A DNA stretch of 33,333 nucleotides from Lysobacter sp. (GCA_026786005.1 JAJAYW010000073.1:1-33333), one strand, 5' to 3'; numbered from the stretch's first letter, positions 15,384-24,128 are shown. Numbers and translations are program-made. Notes: a model not told the origin generated them from the sequence alone.

Positions 15384-17497
15384 ATGCGCTATCGCGCCTT
15401 CATCAGCTACAGCCACACCGATCGCCTCTGGGCCAGCTGGTTGCATCGAAGCCTGGAAGGCTATCGGGTGCCCTCGCGCCTGCGCGGCACCCGTGGCGAG
15501 TTCGGCCCGCTGCCCGATCGACTGCTGCCGATCTTCCGCGATCGCGAGGACCTGGAAAGCGCCGGCAAGCTCGGGCCCAAGATCGAGGCCGCACTGGCCG
15601 ATTCCGAAGCGCTGATCGTAATCTGTCGCCCGATGCCGCGCGCTCGGCGTGGGTCAACCAGGAAGTGCTCACCTTCAAACGCACCGGCCGGGCCAACCGC
15701 ATCTACTGCCTGATCGTCGCCGGGAAGCCTCATGCCGGCGGCGAGCGCGAGTGTTTCGTGCCTGCGCTTCGCTTCGAACTCGATGCCGATGGCGAACTCG
15801 GAACGCAGGCGGCCGAACCGATCGCCGCCGACGTGCGGCCCGGCACCGACGGCAAGACGCTGGCGCGGCTGAAGCTGCTGTCGGGCCTGCTCGGCGTCAG
15901 CCTGGACAGCTTGCGACAGCGCGAGGCCGCGCGACGACATCGGCGCATGCTCGCCGTCACCGTGCTGTCGCTGCTGGTGATGACGCTGACCAGTTACCTG
16001 GCCATGCAGGCGGTGATCGCGCGGCACGCTGCCGAGCGACGACAGAAGCAGGCGGAGGCGTTGGTCGATTTCATGCTCGGCGATCTCACCGACAAACTGG
16101 CGCAGGTGTCGCGGCTGGACATCCTGGCGGCGGTGAACGACCAGGCGATGGATTATTTCCGGGCGACTCCGCCTTCCGATGTCACCGACGAGTCGCTGGA
16201 ACTGCGCGCCAAGACGCTGGTGAAGATCGGCAATGTCCGGCTCGATCAAGGCCATCTGCCCGAGGCGTTGCAAAGTTACCAGGCCGCCGCCGCGCTCGGG
16301 TCGCAGCTGGCGCGCGCCGCGCCCGCTGATACCGAGCGGCAACTGGCGTACGCCGACGTCCTCGCCTTCATCGGCACCGTCCATTGGTATCAGGGCGAGC
16401 TGGATCAAGCCGAGACCAGCTTCAAGGCGGCGCAGGGCGTACTGTTTCGGACCAGGGAAATCGCACCGGCGAATCTGCGGTTGCTGTTCCAGCTGTCGAC
16501 CATCGACAACAACATCGGCCATGTCCTCGAAGGCCGCGGCCGCCTGGACGAGGCGCTGGTGCAATACCAGAGCATGCTCAAGCTTGCCCAGGAACTGGTG
16601 CGGACCGACCGTGGCAACCGCGACTGGGTCGCGCAGTTGGGGCTGGCGCACAACAACCTCGCCAAGATGGCCTTGCTGCGCGGCGACCTGGTAACCGCCA
16701 TCGCCGAGTATCGCGCCGATGTCGCGATCGAACTCGACCTTGCCAATCGAGATCCCCGCGACAACGCACAGGCGGAAAAACTGCTGCTCGCGCGCGCCGC
16801 GCTCGGACGCACGCTGGCGCTGACCGGCGACGTCGAAACCGGCATTGCGCAGTTGCGACAGGCGCTGGACCAGGCGAAACGCCTTGTGGCCATTGAAGGC
16901 AACAGCACGTCGTTCCAGGAGGATGTCGGGTTGTATTCCACGCAACTGGCCCGCTGGCTGCGCGTGAGTGGCGACACGCAGGCTGCCAGCACGCTTGCCA
17001 GGCCGGGAGTCGACGCCTTCGAGCGGCTGACCAGGCAGGAGTCGGGCAACAGTGGTTGGCGGCGGGCATTGGCGGAAGCCAGGATCGAACAGGCGGAGCA
17101 GGCGCGCGACAGCAGGCGCAGCGACATCGCGCGCGAACAGGCGCAACGGGCGCTCGCAATTCTCGAGCCACAACTGGCCGAACAAGCGGAGGATCGCGCG
17201 ACCGTGCTGGCGACGGTCAGCGCCCGCTTGTTGCTGGCTGCAGCCATCGGCGATGGCGACACCGCGACCACACTGCGCGAGCAGGCCCTGCGGACGACGC
17301 AGGCGCAAACCTCCGGCCGCAACGATCCACGGCTGCTTGCACTGCAGATCGAGGCCTTGCTGGCGCTGGGGCGCCGGCGCGAAGCGCTGCCTCTGCTGCC
17401 CAGGCTCTGGAACACGGGCTACCGCGACCCGGCCTTCGTGGACTTGCTGCGTGAGCACCGCATTCCGATACCTGCGCCGGCTCTCCGCAACAGTTAA
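15384..17497 (+). pseudogene. TIR-transmembrane-TPR protein gene, split by a one-base deletion
   Basis: The gene opens at 15384 after AAGGGATAGCG with a TIR_2-type domain: MRYRAFISYSHTDRLWASWL, LPIFRDREDLESAG, ALADSEALIVIC. At about 15626 the frame breaks: the next expected residues, SPDAARSAWVNQEVLTFKR, lie in the frame ending at 17497. Restoring one T gives a 704-residue product. The catalytic-type Glu of TIR NADases would be in WVNQE (about residue 94). A membrane helix (MLAVTVLSLLVMTLTSYLAM, about 187-212) follows, then a long TPR region with ALQSYQAAAALG, LDEALVQYQSMLKLA and similar repeats. It is either a recent pseudogene or a sequencing error. Such TIR-TM-TPR proteins are thought to be signalling or defence factors; no partner gene is beside it. 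Confidence 0.8.
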
Positions 17498-17824
17498 AAG
17501 CGTTAACCGAGTGCGGCAGCCCGGATGACCCGCACGCTCGCGCACCGTATATCCCGCCAGAACGCACTGCATCCACCCCCTGCCCTTCGTAGTCTGGAGC
17601 TTGCTCCGCTGCTCTTGCTTTTACATGACCGGAAAACCATCCATAACCGCCTTGGTCATTGCAGCAACGGATCGTCCCCTGTCGCGAATTGGTTCAATTC
17701 TTGCGTAACAAAAATCTGCACGACGTCGCCTGCACGCAGGAGTACGCTGCGGTTTCGACGGCCACGCGGCGTGCCGTTCGAGCGCGACACCCTCGCCCAT
17801 CGTCGCCCTTTCCAGGAGCACGAC
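17498..17824. other. gene-free stretch before the small peptide gene
   Basis: No coding frame here looks real; the ORFs that cross it have no ribosome-binding site and continue across the peptide gene on either strand. GGAGCTTGCTCC near 17597 is a short hairpin followed by CTTTT and could terminate the TIR-TPR transcript. Nothing else was recognised. Confidence 0.35.
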
Positions 17825-17977
17825 ATGAGCGTAGCGCACCCCGATGAGTTCGAAGAAACCATCGACAACCAGGACGCCCAGGGTAGTAATTCAAACCAGC
17901 AGGATGCGAATGCCCCGGCCGAGTCTGCGGGCGGACGCGACAGCGAGGCGAACAACCCGATCATCATCAACAAGTAG
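17825..17977 (+). CDS. 50-residue acidic small protein
   Basis: This is a short gene with a very clear ribosome-binding site (AGGAGCACGAC before ATG), which is why I accept it although it is only part of a longer track ORF. The product, beginning MSVAHPDEFEETIDNQDAQG, is rich in Asn, Gln, Asp, Glu and Ala, has no Cys or Trp, and ends NNPIIINK. It looks disordered with a short hydrophobic tail. There is no signal peptide. A 44-nt hairpin follows 26 nt past the stop, so it forms a compact single-gene unit. It is not recognised. It resembles a peptide precursor in size and polarity, but no maturation enzyme or transporter is adjacent, so that is speculation. Confidence 0.6.
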   Translation: MSVAHPDEFEETIDNQDAQGSNSNQQDANAPAESAGGRDSEANNPIIINK

Positions 17978-18003
17978 GCAACTGCTGCCGACTTGAAAGA
18001 AGT

Positions 18004-18047
18004 CGTTCGATACGAGTGCCGCCGGATCGGCGGCCTCGTATCGAACG
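18004..18047. terminator. strong long-stem hairpin
   Basis: CGTTCGATACGAG pairs perfectly with CTCGTATCGAACG, and inside it GCCGCC pairs with GGCGGC around GGATC; only one T is bulged. The stem is 19 bp. There is no T tract. Placed just past the 50-residue peptide gene, it probably ends or protects that transcript. Confidence 0.75.
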
Positions 18048-18260
18048 GGGTCGACAACCCAGCAATCCGCGTAAGCGCGAAGCATCGAATGTCTCAAGGA
18101 CCCTGTTCGCCAAGCTTGAGAGGCAATGCCCGCGCTGTAGCAACGAAAAGTTTCCCGATGCCTGCACTCGGTAACCAGATGACTCACCGACGGAAGGCTA
18201 TGGACTGCCGGTCCCGCAAGGGCGACCATACAAGTCAGGGGAACAAGCACAGGAGTTGCG

Positions 18261-19712
18261 ATGCGTACTTCCCTCATGCAATTGGTCCTGGCCTGCACCC
18301 TCGGGGTGTTGGCCGCTCCCGCCGCGCTCGCGCAGCAATGTCCGCCTGCGGTCCCTGTCCAAGGCGCGCCCCTGGCCGGTCCGTTGCCGGTGTTCCCAGC
18401 CGACAACTGGTGGAACCAGGACATCAGTGCCGCGCCCGTGGATGCGGCCTCGGCCAACTTCATCACCTTCATCGGCGCCACCCGGGGCCTGCATCCCGAC
18501 TTCGGGGGCGAAGAGTCGCCCGGCAGCGTCAATACCTATGGCTTCCCGTACGCGATCGTCAACGGCGCCCAGCCCAAACTGGCCGTCACCTTCAATTACT
18601 GGGACGAGAGCGACGGCGTCAACCAAGCCAACGGGCAAGGCATTCCGTTCTATCCGATTCCTAGCCAGGCCATCACCCAGCCGCACTGGATCGAAGGCGG
18701 CCCGCCCGGCAACATCGACGCACGCAACCAGGGCGATCGCCATCTCTTGATGATTGATTGCACCAACAACCATCTGTATGAACTGGTCGCCGTCTTCTAC
18801 AGCGGCGGCCAATGGATCGCGGGGTCCGGTGCGTTCTTCGACATGAGTCGCAACGACCGCCGCCCCGAGGGCTGGACCTCCGCGGATGCCTCGGGCATGG
18901 CGATCTTTCCCGGACTCGTCCGCTATGACGAAGCCGCCAACACGGCGGTCGCCGAGATCCAACACGCCTTCCGGGTCACCGTGCGCGCGACCAATGGCTA
19001 TGTCTACCCGGCCTCGCATGTTGCCGGCTCGAACTCGAGCGCGCTGCCATTGGGTGCGCGACTGCGGCTCAAGACCAGCGTCAATGGCGCCGATCCGGCG
19101 CTGCGCACCAGCGACCCGACCGCGCGCAAGATCTCCCGGGCCATGCAGAAGTACGGCTTGATCGTGGCCGACAACGGCTCGGACATGTACATCTCGGGCA
19201 CCTTCGACACGCGCTGGAACAACGGCGTCCTCAACCCCGCCTTCTCGACCATCAAGGCCAGCGATTTCGAGGTCATCCAGCGCGGCTGGCGGCCATCCAC
19301 GCCACCGCCCCCGGCAGCACTCAATGCGGTCAGCGCCAGCCCCAACCCCGTGGCGGGCGGCGCGTCGTCCACCGGCACGGTCACGCTGACCGCGGCAGCA
19401 CCTGCCGGCGGCGCGCAGGTCGCATTGTCCAGCCCGATTTCGGCATTCGCCGTCCCGGCGAGCGTCACGGTGTCGCAGGGCGCGCAGAGCGCAACCTTCC
19501 CGATCACGACATCCTGGGTGCCAACCACGACCATGGGAACGCTCTCGGCTTCGTACAGCGGGGTGACCAGGACGACCACGTTCACGATCAAGCAGAAGTC
19601 CGGGCGGCCGGCACAGGGATTACCACCGACAACACCGACCCGGCAGATGCCCGGGCGGCCGGCACAGGGTCCGCCACCGACAACACCGACCCGGCCAACG
19701 CGTCCACAGTGA
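18261..19712 (+). CDS. secreted protein with C-terminal Ig-like domain and repetitive tail
   Basis: This is a 483-residue protein. AGGAGTTGCG precedes ATG and a signal peptide ending near AALAQQ follows. Residues about 30-345 form a domain I do not recognise, with FPADNWWNQDISAAPVD, GFPYAIVNG, FNYWDESDGVNQANGQG, HLYELVAVFYSGGQWIAGSG and AMQKYGLIVADNGSDMYISG. Residues about 352-455 look like a bacterial Ig-like fold (SASPNPVAGGASSTGTVTLT, VSQGAQSATFPITT). The last 28 residues are Pro/Thr/Arg-rich and come from a 51-bp tandem duplication. The frame may have been altered at that tail. It is probably extracellular. Function unknown. Confidence 0.8.
   Translation: MRTSLMQLVLACTLGVLAAPAALAQQCPPAVPVQGAPLAGPLPVFPADNWWNQDISAAPVDAASANFITFIGATRGLHPDFGGEESPGSVNTYGFPYAIVNGAQPKLAVTFNYWDESDGVNQANGQGIPFYPIPSQAITQPHWIEGGPPGNIDARNQGDRHLLMIDCTNNHLYELVAVFYSGGQWIAGSGAFFDMSRNDRRPEGWTSADASGMAIFPGLVRYDEAANTAVAEIQHAFRVTVRATNGYVYPASHVAGSNSSALPLGARLRLKTSVNGADPALRTSDPTARKISRAMQKYGLIVADNGSDMYISGTFDTRWNNGVLNPAFSTIKASDFEVIQRGWRPSTPPPPAALNAVSASPNPVAGGASSTGTVTLTAAAPAGGAQVALSSPISAFAVPASVTVSQGAQSATFPITTSWVPTTTMGTLSASYSGVTRTTTFTIKQKSGRPAQGLPPTTPTRQMPGRPAQGPPPTTPTRPTRPQ
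19601..19702 (+). repeat. 51-bp tandem duplication
   Basis: Two in-frame units, 19601..19651 and 19652..19702, both start CGGGCGGCCGGCACAGGG and differ at a handful of positions. In the gene frame they read GRPAQGLPPTTPTRQMP and GRPAQGPPPTTPTRPTRP; in the next frame they read AAGTGITTDNTDPADA-like. Confidence 0.8.
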
Positions 19713-19790
19713 CGGCCTGCGCCTTGCACGCATAGCAGCGCGCTGGCAGGCCCGTTGGGTGGGCCCAACAAGCCCGCCCCCTCTCAGCGC

Positions 19791-19851
19791 CGTCACCAGC
19801 GCCACGATCGGCGATGGCCAGGCGACCGGGACGATCCTCAACAACGACTGA
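19791..19851 (+). pseudogene. possible Calx-beta domain remnant
   Basis: In the frame ending at the TGA at 19849 the sequence reads ATIGDGQATGTILNND, which is the typical last strand of a Calx-beta repeat. No start or full domain is present. It appears to be coding debris downstream of the secreted protein gene and may once have been joined to it through a frame change in the duplicated tail. Confidence 0.35.
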
Positions 19852-19970
19852 TGAAGCCGTAACGACACCTGCCCGCTGAATCGACATCGAGCTCAGACCC
19901 ACAATAAGAATGCGGCAAGGGCAGACTGTCCGCAGGGCCACGTTCCGGCAGTTTGGTGGAGGGTTGCATC

Positions 19971-20043
19971 ATGATCACCTGGGTGATCGCCGCGGCTCTG
20001 GCTCTCCCCGCACCCATTCCCGTTTCCGTCCTCGATGCCGGGG
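19971..20043 (+). other. signal-peptide start out of frame with the TPR gene
   Basis: GGAGGGTTGCATC precedes ATG at 19971, and the frame reads MITWVIAAALALPAPIPVSV, a good signal peptide, then LDAG. At the GGGG run (20040-20043) removing one G would join it to GLRAAVVSKSPLDKRRL of the next ORF. It is therefore probably the true 5' end of the transglutaminase-like gene, displaced by a one-base insertion. Confidence 0.6.
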
Positions 20044-20994
20044 CTCCGCGCCGCGGTTGTCAGCAAGAGCCCTTTGGACAAGCGCCGCCTGGATCTGCTG
20101 GTCGATTTCCTGATCGATGCGAAAGGCCTGGGCATGGAATACCAGTACGACGCCACGTACACGGTCGAACAAGCCTTCCGCGCCCGCAAGGCCAATTGTC
20201 TTTCCTTCACCTTGGTGTTCCTGGCGCTGGCACGCGAAGCCGGGCTGGTCGCGTACGCGCAGGAGATCGAGGAAACGCTGGCGTGGCACCAGAGTGAAAA
20301 CACCATCTACCGCATCAACCACATCAATGCCGGCATACGAGTCGACGGGCGCCGGTTCACGGTGGACGTGGGCGGGGACGCGGCGATCGCACTGCATCAC
20401 CCCAGGCCGGTTTCAGATCAGCGCGCGTTGGCGCATTACTACAACAACCGGGCTGCCGAGCTGATGGCGCAGGGCAAAGTGACGGCGGCCATGCCCTACA
20501 TGCAAACGGCGATCGAACTCGATCCGGTGTATGCCACCACCTGGAGCAATGCGGGTGTCCTGTACCTGCGCAATGGCGACCTGGTAGCGGCGGAACGCGC
20601 TTACGCCAGGGCGCTATCCCTGAATCCCTTCCATGCCGGCGCGCTGTCCAACATGGTGGGGTTGTACAAGCGCACCGGGGAGCGCACGCACGAAGCGGAT
20701 TTCCACCGGCGGTTGGAAAAGGTGCAGCGGAAGGATCCCTTCCATCAGTTCCTGCTGGCGGTGGACTACGAAAAACACGGCGACTACAGGCGCGCCGCAA
20801 GCCATTACCAGCGGGCCATCCGGCTCCATGGCACGGAACACCGTTTCCATTTCGGCCTGGCCCGCGCCTATCTGCAATTAGGCGACACCCGTCGCGCCGG
20901 CCTGGCACTGGCCCGCGCCCATGCACTCAGCGACGACGGCACGCGTGATCTTTACCAAGCGAAGCTCGATCGCCTGCAGCGGGAGTCGCAATAG
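20035..20994 (+). CDS. transglutaminase-like and TPR protein, probably frameshifted at its 5' end
   Basis: The open frame gives 319 residues. Residues about 15-120 resemble a transglutaminase-like core: DLLVDFLIDAKGLGMEYQYD, the likely catalytic Cys in RKANCLSFTLVFLALAREAGL, then INHINAGIRVDGRRFTVDV supplying His and Asp. TPR units follow (AMPYMQTAIELDPVYATTWSNAGVLYLRNGDLVAAERAYARAL and more). The ATG at 20035 lacks a ribosome-binding site, while a good site and a signal peptide lie in another frame from 19971, so the intact protein is probably about 340 residues and exported. Convergent with the M14 peptidase gene. Confidence 0.78.
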   Translation: MPGLRAAVVSKSPLDKRRLDLLVDFLIDAKGLGMEYQYDATYTVEQAFRARKANCLSFTLVFLALAREAGLVAYAQEIEETLAWHQSENTIYRINHINAGIRVDGRRFTVDVGGDAAIALHHPRPVSDQRALAHYYNNRAAELMAQGKVTAAMPYMQTAIELDPVYATTWSNAGVLYLRNGDLVAAERAYARALSLNPFHAGALSNMVGLYKRTGERTHEADFHRRLEKVQRKDPFHQFLLAVDYEKHGDYRRAASHYQRAIRLHGTEHRFHFGLARAYLQLGDTRRAGLALARAHALSDDGTRDLYQAKLDRLQRESQ

Positions 20995-21101
20995 CGGCTC
21001 GCGGGGATTTCGAAACGTCTGATCGTATTGTGTTTGGCGGCCGATTCTTGCGCGCGACTGTTTTTGTATTGCGATCGCATGCCATCGAGCCTTGAGAGTC
21101 C

Positions 21102-21129
21102 GTAGGGCGGGCTCAAGCCGCCTTACGCA
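21102..21129. terminator. GTAGGGCGGG-type hairpin between convergent genes
   Basis: GTAGGGCGGGCTCAAGCCGC followed by CTTACG, between the TPR gene and the M14 peptidase gene. Same sequence as the hairpin at 14666 apart from the tail. Likely bidirectional. Confidence 0.5.
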
Positions 21130-21131
21130 AG

Positions 21132-22052
21132 TTATCGGTGCCCCAACGCGAAATCGATGCCCGCGCGCACCGCCGCCACCTGCGCGGCGTTGCATTGCTC
21201 GGCCGTGGCGCGCGGGCTGTCGGGGTAGAGCTCGGTGGTCGTCTTGTAGAGCGCGTCTGTCATGCCCGCACACAGCCCGAGCTCACGGAACGCGTACTCG
21301 ATGACGCCCGGCGCGACCACGGGCGAGCCGATGATTTCGCCGTTCTCGTCGGCCGGGGCGATGTGGGTCACCTTCGCAACGGCGGCGATCATCGCCTGCT
21401 GGAATTCTGGCTGCGGGTTGGCGCTGTCGTCCACCAGGTAGAAGCCATCGGGAATTGCGCCGGGCTCGTAAGGGTTGCCATCGCGCGCGGCCAGCGCAGG
21501 ACGGAACTCGGTCTCGTCGGTATCGGTGGTCTCGTGCAGGTCGATGTGCACCAGCACGCGATCGCGCAGCGGCGCGACCAGGCGCATGAGCGCTGCCGAC
21601 TCCGGCGCCGGGCTGTCGTCGCGGAACGAACGGTTCGGATCGATCGCGTCGGGATTCCAGCGATGCACCCGTTCATAGGCCCATGGACTGACGCATGGCG
21701 CGACCAGCAGGTTGGCCCGACCGTCATAGCTCGCTGCATGTTCCTCGACGAACCGCAGCGCGCCGTGCACGCCGCTCGTTTCGTAGCCATGCACGCCGCC
21801 TGTCACCAACACGATGGGCAAATCGTCGAGCCAATCGCGGCTTCTGATCGCAAACAGTGGATAGGTGCCGGCGTCATGTTGCAGGCGGCCGTACTCGACC
21901 ACGTCGAAGCGCGAACGCAGTCGCCCGATGACGCTGAGCACGTCCGCCTCGTAGCTGCGCTTGCGGGTCTGTCTCGATCGCCAGGCAGAGACTTCGGCGG
22001 CGCCCCACGGAAGCCCGGGAGTGCCGATTGGATAAGGTGCGTCGATTGTCAT
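21132..22052 (-). CDS. M14 family zinc metallopeptidase
   Basis: This is a 306-residue, carboxypeptidase-like protein of family M14. The zinc motif HxxE is in VTGGVHGYETSGVHGAL, and the third ligand His is in VHIDLHETTDTDETEF. Substrate-side residues include NPDAIDPNRSF. A C-terminal Glu in SPVVAPGVIEYAFRELG may be the general base. There is no signal peptide, so it is probably cytoplasmic. The related AGBL/succinylglutamate desuccinylase-like group is an alternative placement. It follows the AI-2E transporter gene on the same strand with a 42-nt gap and may share its transcript. Confidence 0.88.
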   Translation of the reverse strand: MTIDAPYPIGTPGLPWGAAEVSAWRSRQTRKRSYEADVLSVIGRLRSRFDVVEYGRLQHDAGTYPLFAIRSRDWLDDLPIVLVTGGVHGYETSGVHGALRFVEEHAASYDGRANLLVAPCVSPWAYERVHRWNPDAIDPNRSFRDDSPAPESAALMRLVAPLRDRVLVHIDLHETTDTDETEFRPALAARDGNPYEPGAIPDGFYLVDDSANPQPEFQQAMIAAVAKVTHIAPADENGEIIGSPVVAPGVIEYAFRELGLCAGMTDALYKTTTELYPDSPRATAEQCNAAQVAAVRAGIDFALGHR

Positions 22053-22094
22053 GAAGTCGCTCGCCTTGCGGTGGCATCACGGAAAACAAAGACA

Positions 22095-23240
22095 CTACAG
22101 CGAGGAATCGTCGGTGGCACCCATGACCGGTGCCGATGCAGGCGTCCGCTGGCTAATCCCACCAACGCTGGGGGACGCGTTGCGCCGGCTCCAGACTTCC
22201 AGCAGCAAGCGCGTGATGGCGAAGATCAGCGGACCCAGGATCAGGCCCGACGAACCAAACAGGATCAGCCCGCCAACGATCGAAACAAATGCAATGACGG
22301 TGTGCATCTTCAGCCGCCTCCCCACCAGCATCGGGTACAGCAGGTTGTCGATGCCGCCGACGACGATACCGCCCCACAGCGCCAACAGCAGCGCCTTCCC
22401 GCCGCTGCCATCCAGCAACAGGAAGATCGCGGCCGGTATCCAGACGATGAAGGCGCCCAGCACCGGCACCACGGCCAGCAGCCCCATCACGATGCCCCAG
22501 AGCAGTGGCGCCGGCAGGCCAAGCCACCAGAACATCAATCCACCCAGCGTCCCTTGCACCACTGCCACGGCCAGCGTGCCGTAGACCGTCGCGTGCACCG
22601 TGTCGCCCACATCAGCGAACAGCCGGCTCATGTCCGTTTCGGACAACGGCAAGAGCGACCGGAGCAAACGGAGGATCGCGCGCCGGTCGCGCAGGAAATA
22701 GAACAGCATGTAGAAGGTCAGCACGACGCCGATCAGCTGCAACACCGATTCGCGGGCCAGCGACGCGGCGGTATTGGTCAGCCACGCGGTCACGTTGTTG
22801 ACCATGCCGGGCAGGTCGAACTGCCGCTCGATCCAGTGGCCTGCCGGCGCGAGCAGCGGATAGGCCTCGAGGTTGCGCCGCCATTGCCCGGAGTCGACCA
22901 GCGCGGTGATCGTTTCCGCGCCGCTGATCGCTTCACTGATGAGACGATCCCCGATGAAGGTCGCTGGCAACACCACGATCACCGCCACAATCAGCACATT
23001 GATCGTGGCGGCCACGCTGGGGTACTTCAATTTCGCCTCGAGCCAGCGCTGCGCTGGCGCGAACAGAACGGCCAGCGCCAAGGCCCACGCCAGCGCCGGA
23101 AGAAAGGGTGATGCCAACCGGTAACAGAGATAGAGCCCGCCAAGGGTCAGCGCCATCAACACCAGCGCATGCATCTGGCTGCTGGAACCCCAGCCGTTGG
23201 CAACGGGGGCGGACGCTGGTGTGGCTTCGGGATCGGTCAT
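22095..23240 (-). CDS. AI-2E family transporter
   Basis: This is a 381-residue inner-membrane protein. Paired helices at the N-terminus (MHALVLMALTLGGLYLCYRLASPFLPALAWALALA), a soluble stretch, then the conserved C-terminal helices: LTFYMLFYFLRDRRAILRLL, GTLAVAVVQGTLGGLMFWWLGLP, LLAVVPVLGAFIVWIPAA and NLLYPMLVGRRLKMHTVIAFVSIVGGL with GLILGPLIFAITRLLLEVW. Family members act as exporters or cation antiporters; autoinducer-2 export is shown only for a few. The start at 23240 (MTDPEATP) has a weak ribosome-binding site. Divergent from the dioxygenase gene with 234 nt between. Confidence 0.92.
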   Translation of the reverse strand: MTDPEATPASAPVANGWGSSSQMHALVLMALTLGGLYLCYRLASPFLPALAWALALAVLFAPAQRWLEAKLKYPSVAATINVLIVAVIVVLPATFIGDRLISEAISGAETITALVDSGQWRRNLEAYPLLAPAGHWIERQFDLPGMVNNVTAWLTNTAASLARESVLQLIGVVLTFYMLFYFLRDRRAILRLLRSLLPLSETDMSRLFADVGDTVHATVYGTLAVAVVQGTLGGLMFWWLGLPAPLLWGIVMGLLAVVPVLGAFIVWIPAAIFLLLDGSGGKALLLALWGGIVVGGIDNLLYPMLVGRRLKMHTVIAFVSIVGGLILFGSSGLILGPLIFAITRLLLEVWSRRNASPSVGGISQRTPASAPVMGATDDSSL

Positions 23241-23474
23241 GGTTGCACTGACTCGGACGTGGATCGTGAGCGCATTCGCCCATGCATCGTACGGGTTCTA
23301 AAAAGTGGGCAGGTTCATTTCTGCACGCGCGGCAGGAGTCACGTCGCGAGACGGCCAAGGTCATTGGACAAATGAAGCTGGCCCTTTTTCTCCCCGTTGT
23401 TCGCGGCCGCTGCAGCCCGGTCCTGGCGTTGTTCCGGACGCCTGTACCCGATCACTGACGCCTGGAGGCGTGCC

Positions 23475-24116
23475 ATGGCCGACCAAGTTCGTTTTAGCCG
23501 CCGCACCGCGCTGCAAGCCGCCATGGGCGGTCTGGCCTTGTCCGTCACCGCGGCGTTGCCGGCCGCCACGCCCACGCAGACCGCAGGTCCTTTCTTCCCC
23601 AAACACGACCAGGCCGACAAGGACCTGGACCTGACCCGTATCGAAGGTCACGCCAAGACCGCACGGGGCGAGGTGATCGTGGTCGAGGGCCGGGTACTCG
23701 ACGAGCAGGGCCAGCCCGTGGCCGAAGCCCTCGTCGATGTCTGGCAGGCGAACATGCACGGCCGCTACGCGCACGAGGCTGATACCAGTACCGCGCCGCT
23801 CGACCCCGACTTCCAGGGTTGGGCGCGCCTGCGCACCGACGCCGACGGGCGCTTCCGCGTGCGCACCATCAAGCCGGGCGCCTATCCGGTACAGGCCAAC
23901 TGGTCGCGGCCGCCGCATATCCACTTCAAGGTGGCGCGGCGCGGCTTCCATGAACTGACCACGCAGATGTACTTCGCCGGCGATGCACTCAACGACATCG
24001 ACCGCTTGCTGCTGGCGGTTCCCGAGGCCGATCGTCCGAAGCTGGTGGTGGCCTTCACTGACGGCGTCGAGGGTGCAAAGGCGGGCACGTTCGAGATCGT
24101 GTTGCGGCGTGCGTGA
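23475..24116 (+). CDS. Tat-exported intradiol ring-cleavage dioxygenase-like protein
   Basis: This is a 213-residue protein related to the protocatechuate 3,4-dioxygenase/catechol 1,2-dioxygenase fold. An N-terminal twin-arginine signal (FSRRTALQAAMGGLALS) indicates periplasmic placement. TAGPFFP is the usual family opening. The iron ligands are visible as Tyr in MHGRYAHE, Tyr in KPGAYPV and the two His in RPPHIHFKV. GEVIVVEGRVLDEQGQPVAEALVDVWQAN is the core sheet. The natural substrate of exported members is unclear. The start at 23475 has GGAGGCGTGCC upstream. No other aromatic-degradation gene is nearby. Confidence 0.88.
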   Translation: MADQVRFSRRTALQAAMGGLALSVTAALPAATPTQTAGPFFPKHDQADKDLDLTRIEGHAKTARGEVIVVEGRVLDEQGQPVAEALVDVWQANMHGRYAHEADTSTAPLDPDFQGWARLRTDADGRFRVRTIKPGAYPVQANWSRPPHIHFKVARRGFHELTTQMYFAGDALNDIDRLLLAVPEADRPKLVVAFTDGVEGAKAGTFEIVLRRA

Positions 24117-24128
24117 GGGAACGCAATC

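Noticed and set aside
15461-17572. 703-codon minus-strand ORF
   Set aside because: Shadow of the TIR-TPR gene, with Arg/Gln/His-rich composition and no ribosome-binding site.
17825-17977. RiPP precursor with a biosynthetic cluster
   Set aside because: The peptide size fits, but I see no leader motif, no core Cys/Ser/Thr cluster and no maturation or export gene nearby. Kept only as an unassigned small protein.
17656-18057. 133-codon minus-strand ORF over the peptide gene
   Set aside because: No ribosome-binding site or recognisable domain, and it crosses the strong hairpin and the well-started 50-residue gene.
15384-21000. Complete defence island
   Set aside because: Only the TIR-TPR gene has a possible defence link. 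Neighbours are secreted or envelope-type proteins, and there is no nuclease, methylase or integrase.
21138-23111. 657-codon plus-strand ORF
   Set aside because: Runs antisense through both the M14 peptidase and AI-2E transporter genes; composition typical of a GC-driven shadow.
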